From NCBI RefSeq assembly GCF_025698545.1, contig NC_068571.1, positions 53,291,733 through 53,355,732 of the forward strand: a stretch of 64,000 nt of DNA. The letters are read 5' to 3'. A model generated the notes under the pieces. It was not told the DNA's origin. It did not search any database and saw only the letters and a program-made list of their open reading frames with translations. The translations under genes and the position numbers were made by a program. Numbering within the stretch: position 1 is the stretch's first letter; each line of letters begins with the position of its first letter. The stretch is from Gossypium raimondii (lineage: Eukaryota; Streptophyta; Magnoliopsida; Malvales; Malvaceae). Of this stretch, positions 58,810-64,000 are shown in pieces.

Positions 58810-59570
58810 TGACACCAGATCAAATAGACTTTCTTGCTGAGCAAGTTAAGACAATTATGAAATTGATGACGCAATGTAATGAAAAGAGTTTTGAGCTTGA
58901 GATAAAAATACAGATAATCGTATCCTGCAAGAACAACAGCAAAACAAGTGTTCTGAGAATAAAAAATTGCATGCAAAGGTAACTCTCTTGGAGCAGTAAC
59001 TCTCTTGGAGCAGCAATTGACATCTCTCTCTCTCTCTCTATAAATTATCATCTTTTGCACATGAAATATCTGAAAAACATGCTAATGAACTATGAAAAAA
59101 GATTCAATCTCATGAGATCGAGAGTGAAAAACTAAAACTGGAACATGTGCAACTTTTAGAAGAGAATAGTGGGTTATGTTTCCAAAATAAAAAATCGACT
59201 GAAGAAGCTTCATATGTGAAAGAATTGACATCTGTAAATGTTGTTGAGTTTAAGAATTTAGTTGGTGAGGTTATCAGGCTTTCGGTGCAAAATGCAAAAT
59301 TGAGAAAGGAATTATTGACTATGAGAAGATCTGTTGATCAAACCATAAATGGTTTTAATTGCAAACAAGACCTTGGAGGAAGGGGTGACACCCTAGTTAC
59401 TCTCATGATTTTTCTAGAGCAACTGATGATGATTTTGAATGGTGGAATTTTGATTTAGATGATCTAAAGGTGGAATTGCAGGTCAAGGAGCAATTGGAGG
59501 CAACTCTTGAAGTTGCACTAGTCTAGAAGGAATTCATAGAAGGCAAATATTAAAGAAACTGGTTTATTGC
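58810..59570 (+). pseudogene. Captured KIN-7 kinesin coiled-coil fragment
   Basis: With frameshifts the segment reads FLAEQVKTIMKLMTQCNEKS, FELEIK, then DNRILQEQ, NKCSENKKLHAKVTLLEQQL, later ESEKLKLEHVQLLEENSGLC, EEASYVKELTSVNVVEFKNL, LSVQNAKLRKELL, and WWNFDLDDLKVELQVKEQ. By memory this is the C-terminal coiled coil of KIN-7D/E (MKRP2, At4g39050 type). It is intron-free over what are several exons in the parent family. A short tandem duplication (taactctcttggagcag) near 58980-59012 and a (ct)n run at about 59025 break it further. It occupies the place of integrase and reverse transcriptase in the copia element. Confidence 0.82.
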
Positions 59571-59678
59571 AGATCAGAGGATTGGATGACAAATATTTTT
59601 ACTAAATTTTCTTCATGTTAGTCGATTTGAGTTTGTTAGGAATAAACTTGGTGTCTGCAACACTTGAGTCAAGAGAAA

Positions 59679-59923
59679 TGTTAGTGTCTCAAGGGTTGCA
59701 AAGGTTTTTTTTATTAATAAGAATAAGTCCTAGGGAGATTTATTAGTTTGTTAGTAGGAGTAGGAAGCTAGGAGTTGCTAGCTTGTTAGGAGTAAGAAAT
59801 TAAATTTTGTTTGAGATTGGTACTTGAGACATGTACATAAGAGTTGCTTGGTTAATGAATTAAATCATCCCATTCATTCTTTTTTTTTTTCTATGCTTCT
59901 GATAGTTCTCTGCTAAACCAACA
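59679..59923 (+). repeat. 3' LTR of the copia element
   Basis: 245 bp, TGTTAGTGTC to AACCAACA. It matches the 5' LTR from 56273 in 'tttttattaataaga', 'ctagggagattt' and 'cttgagacatgtacataaga' (5' copy: ttgatacatgtatataaggg). Preceded by purine-rich 'gagtcaagagaaa', a possible polypurine tract. Confidence 0.85.
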
Positions 59924-60685
59924 AAGTCTTCAATCTCCACTTTTCCGGTAGAAACAATCCTTATCAGATTGATAACAACTGCCACGAATGGCTCCTGAAA
60001 CTGTTGGTTGAGCATTTGGGTAGAAACATCAATACCAGACAGCCAGCATCCGTAGCCAAGACGAGAATGGTACCATCCAACAACATTCTCCAATCGTCAA
60101 ACCTATGAAACAAACAACATAAACCTCAAGAGAAATGATCTTCATACACAACACTGTTATGGTTTCCATCCATAATTATCAACTCCTCTGCCTGTCTGAG
60201 CTAGTCTTACATAATTAATAGCTGTAGACAAGCATACATGAACTTTACAGCAAAATCAATTTCACAAAATGAAGAAAATTTCCATTGTTTGAGGGTAAAA
60301 ACAATGCAAAAGAGATGGTTTTTCTAACCTACTTGTTGGTCTGGGAATAATCGACCATATACTCATAGGCCCCAGCCTGAGCGTTAACCCTAATTTTGGT
60401 GCCTACAACATGCAAAGTAAAGGCGTCCATTACAATGATGGAGTCGGAGTCAGTCTTGCCTTGCATCAGCCCCATGACCTCAATGGTGCCACCAGATTGG
60501 GCATAGACAACCATCTTAAGGAGAGCAAGGGCAAAGATCTTAACGCGTTTGAAGTAGTGGTGATCATTGGCCGAAGGCTTGCCTTGTTGGAACTTGGCTA
60601 GAGCGGTCTCGTCGTAGATAGTGCCTGATGAAAGGTGTGGTGTTTCACTGTGAGGATATTGTTCTCCAGTTCCCATGTTTTCTAG

Positions 60686-61342
60686 GCTAATGTGGAATCC
60701 ATACTTGTATTTCTTACGCCTAATGAAACACCCAATTACCAATTCTAAGATCTTTTACCCCTTTCAACTAACCTGTGTCGGCTTGATCTCTTATTTCACT
60801 TGCTGTAAACCCTCCGCATTATAATTATTATTACACTTCTATAATATATTCAATTTGCAACAAAACTAACTAATTAGCAAAACATTATTATATTATCAAT
60901 CAAATCCTTCTATCAACTTGTAATTAACCATTATTATATTATCATCAATGTTCATTAAGTAGTAATGTATTACATATATTACTACAAAAATTTACGTAAT
61001 AGTAACTATTGTTCTTGTAATCCATATAGATTAACGTATTCAAGTGGATATTGTACCGAGACAAGAAAAAAGTGCTTACAACTAGTACCCACTAGAGTCA
61101 CGATTGGTTTACAAGGGTGATGATGGACATACAAAAATCAATTCCTGAACTGACGAAACCTCACTGACCTAAATAAATCCCCCTCCATCTTGACAGACAA
61201 GACAAGCCATAAAAGGGTTAACACCGAATTACAATACATACTACAGTCTACAAATAATACGGGCATGCCATATTATTATCCTCATCATAGTTTACAGGTC
61301 ATTTTACACTAAACTATGAGCACATTATTAGTACAACATACT
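60686..61342. other. Spacer between CSN5 pseudogene and the unknown gene
   Basis: AT-rich. Its right end is the 3' UTR side of the minus-strand unknown gene. No ORF supported. Confidence 0.4.
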
Positions 61343-63702
61343 TCATCTCACCCGTCCCTTCCCTCTCCTGTTGTTTCTGCTCACTTTCTTTACCTCCTGC
61401 TTCTCCATAACACTGTTGCTTTTCCTTTTTGAGTGTCGTGTATTCGGCTTCTGTGCCAAATCTTCACCTTCACCTTCACCTTCAAATTTCATGCTTGAAC
61501 TGTGCTGGGAATCGGATATGGCGACATCATTTTCATTTACTTCTGCCACTTCTATGGAAGCCTCACCCACTCTTGTTGCATTCTCATCACCTGAACCAAC
61601 TGTATTATTCTCTTCCTCATTTATTGCTCCATGGTTTTCTTCTTTTTCCACTTCAGCTGGCATACTGAAATGAGGGAGAAAACCAACTGAATTATATATA
61701 TTCAAACGCCGCAAAACAAAACTATTCAGGCTAGCAGCTGTTTCACCTGTATCCTGAAGAAGGTAACCCATTGGCTGCAGCACCGCCAGTTTCAGCAACT
61801 TCTTTTATTGTAGAACAATTTTTGTCTTCTATTTGTGAGCCTACTGATGTATGTTTACAGATGAAAAACTCTCATCAGTTATTATGAAATCAACAAAAGA
61901 CTTTATGCAACCATTGTCCTCTAAATGTGCACATCAACACCCACATAATATAATCTTTAAAGCTGTGTTCGTGAGCCAATATTTTGAGGGGTTAAGAAGG
62001 ATAGTGACAGACCTTAGTAAGAAGGTCAAGCAGAAAAACAGCAAATAAGTAATTTCTTACCCTGTACAGTTCCGTCCCTAGTGGAATCAAACTGCAGGGT
62101 AGACCCATTGGCGTCCTTGAAATGATCGACATCACTGTGGCATAAAAGGTTAAAAGTTACAAGAAAAAGAAAAAGCATTGGCCGCTTCATAAAGAGACAA
62201 GTGAGGAACGCCACAACAGTAAAACCTCTTTGATATCAAAACTAAAAATTCCTTTTTTTGTTGGAAGGGGATTCTTTAATAGATTGAGACCAACCTATTT
62301 GACGGTGTTTTGAAGTTTATTGCTGATTGAAGTCTCTGTCCCTCATCTAGTGTCTTACCTGCACAATCCAGAAACTCACTTAGAAATTATTTGATAAAGC
62401 CTACAGGGAAAAGATTTATCAGATGATAAGGACTACACAAAACAGAAAAGAATGGAATCAAGCATGGCTGCAATTATCCACAATGGAAGATGAAACATAC
62501 AATGCCACGATCATAAATTCATTAGACAAAGAGCAAGTCTAGAAAATAAAAACACTTCCTTTTGAGATTGAAATCACAGGGAAATCTTGCAGGAACCAGC
62601 ACATTATTCTTCTACCGGTAGGACACCGCATGACCTTTTTAGTTTTGTCCACGAATTAATAACCATAAATTCATGACTTACAGACCTCCAGCTGAGGACT
62701 GCCTAGCTTTTCCTACCTTTCTTTATGAACAATGCCAAAAGCACGAATGCAAAACTTCAGTTAAACGAAAAATAACCTAGTCAGGACACTTACAAACACC
62801 ACGTAATCAAATCACCATCCATAACTTTTTTCACGAAAAAAATAAATTAGGCAAACACGTATCAAGTATAAGAATTATAGATATAACTGTCACTCCTCAA
62901 GTTAATAGAATTATATTCATAATGCATATCTAAAGCCACTATATTTGTTTGAAGCAAAATTGACAATAGAAGATAAAAATTAAAAAGGCTGCAATAATAC
63001 CTCTTTTTCCCTCACTGCTTTGAACAGCTTCCATATCCTTTGCAAGGAAGAAGAAAAATGTCAAATATCACAATGCTTAACAAATTAATAGAAATATCAA
63101 CATATCATAAACCTACCCTACAAGAACAATCAAAGATTCCGGTAACAAACTAATGGAAAAAGAATATGCATAACTATATAATTAACAACTTTTCAGCAAG
63201 CACCATGTAAGCTTCCCATTCAACTACTAAGATACCTGGTTTTCTTCACAACCAAGAGTTGCGGGGACTGGTAAAGCATCACTATTTAATGCAACTTCTG
63301 GAGTCAGTGAAACTGAAATGAGAAAAAGATGTAATGTCTTAAAAAACTGCCCAGAAACTAAAAAAGTAATCAAAATTTGAAAAGTACAAAGTACTATCTG
63401 AAGAGAATTGTCCAAGATGATTGGAGCTTCCTTCCAACAAGTTAAACTGCACCTGGTCTTGTAGCCAAGTCTTCAGATGCATCTACTGGTTTTTTAGGGC
63501 TCTGCAGGTTAATTTCCTCGGCAGGGCCTAAGTTTTTGGCAGATAAAGTATCAGGAACACTTTTATGTTCTAAGGCAAGTGAAGACCAGTCAACTTTTTG
63601 GGATGATAGAGTTCTCAGCATTTCTTGTGTTGCCTTAGATCTTACTTTTCGTATTTCCTCTTGGATGTTCCATGAACCAGTGGCAGGAGAATCCCTTTTC
63701 CG
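61343..63702 (-). CDS. Unrecognised protein, C-terminal 305 residues (partial)
   Basis: Seven exons by splice and phase: 63453-63702, 63236-63312, 63001-63037, 62295-62358, 62061-62134, 61747-61840, 61343-61664; 918 nt. All junctions agree in frame, which makes this a real gene. The first exon seen begins RKRDSPATGSWNIQEEIRKV and continues with WSSLALEHKSVPD. The middle is low-complexity and acidic. The end is basic (NTRHSKRKSNSVMEKQEVKK, NNRRGKGRVR), consistent with a nuclear, possibly nucleic-acid-associated protein. I do not recognise the family. N-terminal exons must lie to the right, beyond 63702 and probably beyond the window. Confidence 0.7.
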
Positions 63703-64000
63703 CTGCATTCATGCCAAATGTATAAGCAGCAAATTAAATCATAACCAAAGAAAGCACTCAGACAATTATACCTATACTCCCCTGCACATTACCCATATGC
63801 AAGCATAAGTGCAAGCATTCTTTTGACCTTGTAAACAAATTTTCTTTAAGCTTGAGGTCAAAGAAACTTGTAAATTATTTCTTTTAGGGTATAATTGCAA
63901 CAGTCATGACAAGGCGTGCACCCAGCACCTCAGCACTAGGCAACAAAAGTGCCTCAGACCCTTTTGGACAAGGCCCGTTTGTTCAGGTGTACAGCTGGTG
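63703..64000. other. Intron of the unknown gene, to window edge
   Basis: No further exon with good splice sites could be fixed before the window ends. Confidence 0.35.

Larger units (their letters stand above)
56273..59923 (+). mobile_element. Non-autonomous Ty1/copia element with captured kinesin sequence
   Basis: Flanked by a perfect AAGTC duplication (56268-56272, 59924-59928) in CSN5 coding sequence. 5' LTR begins TATTAGTGTCTCAAG (first G mutated); 3' LTR 59679-59923 begins TGTTAGTGTCTCAAG and ends AACCAACA. Between them: gag pieces (YWEAVEEGYEVNTLPNN; MKVLNLIREFKRLQIKKSES; VFVPEKYEATNC), a zinc knuckle with one Cys changed to Phe, a protease with DNS instead of DSG, and pre-integrase KSFLLNPLKKEQ. 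Integrase and reverse transcriptase are missing, replaced by a KIN-7 fragment; copia C-terminal sequence follows at about 59570. Two hAT MITEs interrupt gag. Cannot move on its own. Confidence 0.88.
55447..60685 (-). pseudogene. CSN5 (COP9 signalosome subunit 5) pseudogene, split by copia
   Basis: The N-terminal part (59924-60685) has KFQQGKPSANDHHYFKRVKI, GGTIEVMGLMQGK, MVDYSQTNK, then [20 protein letters not shown]. The C-terminal part (55447-56267) has [66 protein letters not shown] and VIKDILFNSARQ. CSN5 is the metalloprotease that removes NEDD8 from cullins. Lesions: the JAMM HSHP is HSRL, losing a zinc ligand; AGR has a stop; the GAFRTYP-to-NKI region is deleted so VEI joins EDFG; a 7-base loss shifts the frame near LLGIM; AEK has a stop (TAG); and a copia element sits at EDF. 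Introns remain, so this is a decayed genomic duplicate, not a retrocopy. Confidence 0.88.

Noticed and set aside
59147-59458. Independent small coiled-coil gene
   Set aside because: It is the middle of the captured KIN-7 fragment within the copia element, with stops on both sides.
1-64000. tRNA, rRNA or CRISPR features
   Set aside because: No cloverleaf-forming tRNA gene, rRNA core or spaced-repeat array was seen; box-B matches at 41960-42430 fit SINE-like repeats better.

Overview
This is a window of plant nuclear genome. It is AT-rich, has intron-rich genes with GT/AG introns, and much of the space between genes is decayed transposable elements. The gene families (CYP734A, WRKY group IId, class III peroxidase, plant DeSI, HIP1-type RING-H2) point to a dicot. 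The repeat types look to me like a Malvaceae or cotton-type genome, but that is inference and I could not search it.

Layout, left to right. (1) 87-533: last exon of a CYP734A-like brassinosteroid-inactivating P450 that enters from the left edge. (2) 1775-2600: a decayed Ty1/copia fragment carrying a broken piece of a SCAB-type actin-binding protein gene. (3) 3803-5173: intron-less membrane receptor-like kinase. (4) 6458-8766, minus: four-exon DeSI-like PPPDE protease with a Mutator-type MITE in intron 2. (5) 9827-19727, minus: eight-exon gene for a 2784-residue tail-anchored coiled-coil protein of the TNO1/At4g31570 kind. (6) 20-30 kb: gene-poor and repeat-rich, holding a hAT-like MITE split by a 2.2-kb solo LTR, a truncated LINE and other MITEs. 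(7) 30054-31262: three-exon WRKY IId gene. (8) 31-36 kb: repeats, including a 45-bp tandem array and two small MITEs. (9) 36117-37838, minus: calmodulin-binding-like protein with seven 25-residue repeats. (10) 38-47 kb: AT-rich, with old repeats. (11) 47242-49298: five-exon RING-H2 E3 ligase. (12) 50539-51789, minus: ADA1/Hfi1-like SAGA subunit. (13) 53997-55250: four-exon class III peroxidase. (14) 55447-60685, minus: a CSN5 (COP9 signalosome) pseudogene split by a 3.65-kb copia element, which itself holds two hAT MITEs and a captured KIN-7 kinesin fragment. (15) 61343-63702, minus: the last seven exons of an unrecognised basic-tailed protein that continues past the right edge.

The genes are independent single-gene transcription units, not a pathway cluster. 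The most notable pattern is that two separate copia relics about 55 kb apart each carry a fragment of a cellular coiled-coil, cytoskeleton-linked gene in the place where integrase and reverse transcriptase should be. The fragments appear intron-free and both are followed by copia C-terminal and polypurine-like sequence. This suggests repeated capture of host mRNA by non-autonomous copia elements. Exon coordinates were derived by hand from splice consensus and reading-frame continuity. All seven complete genes described here give CDS lengths divisible by three.
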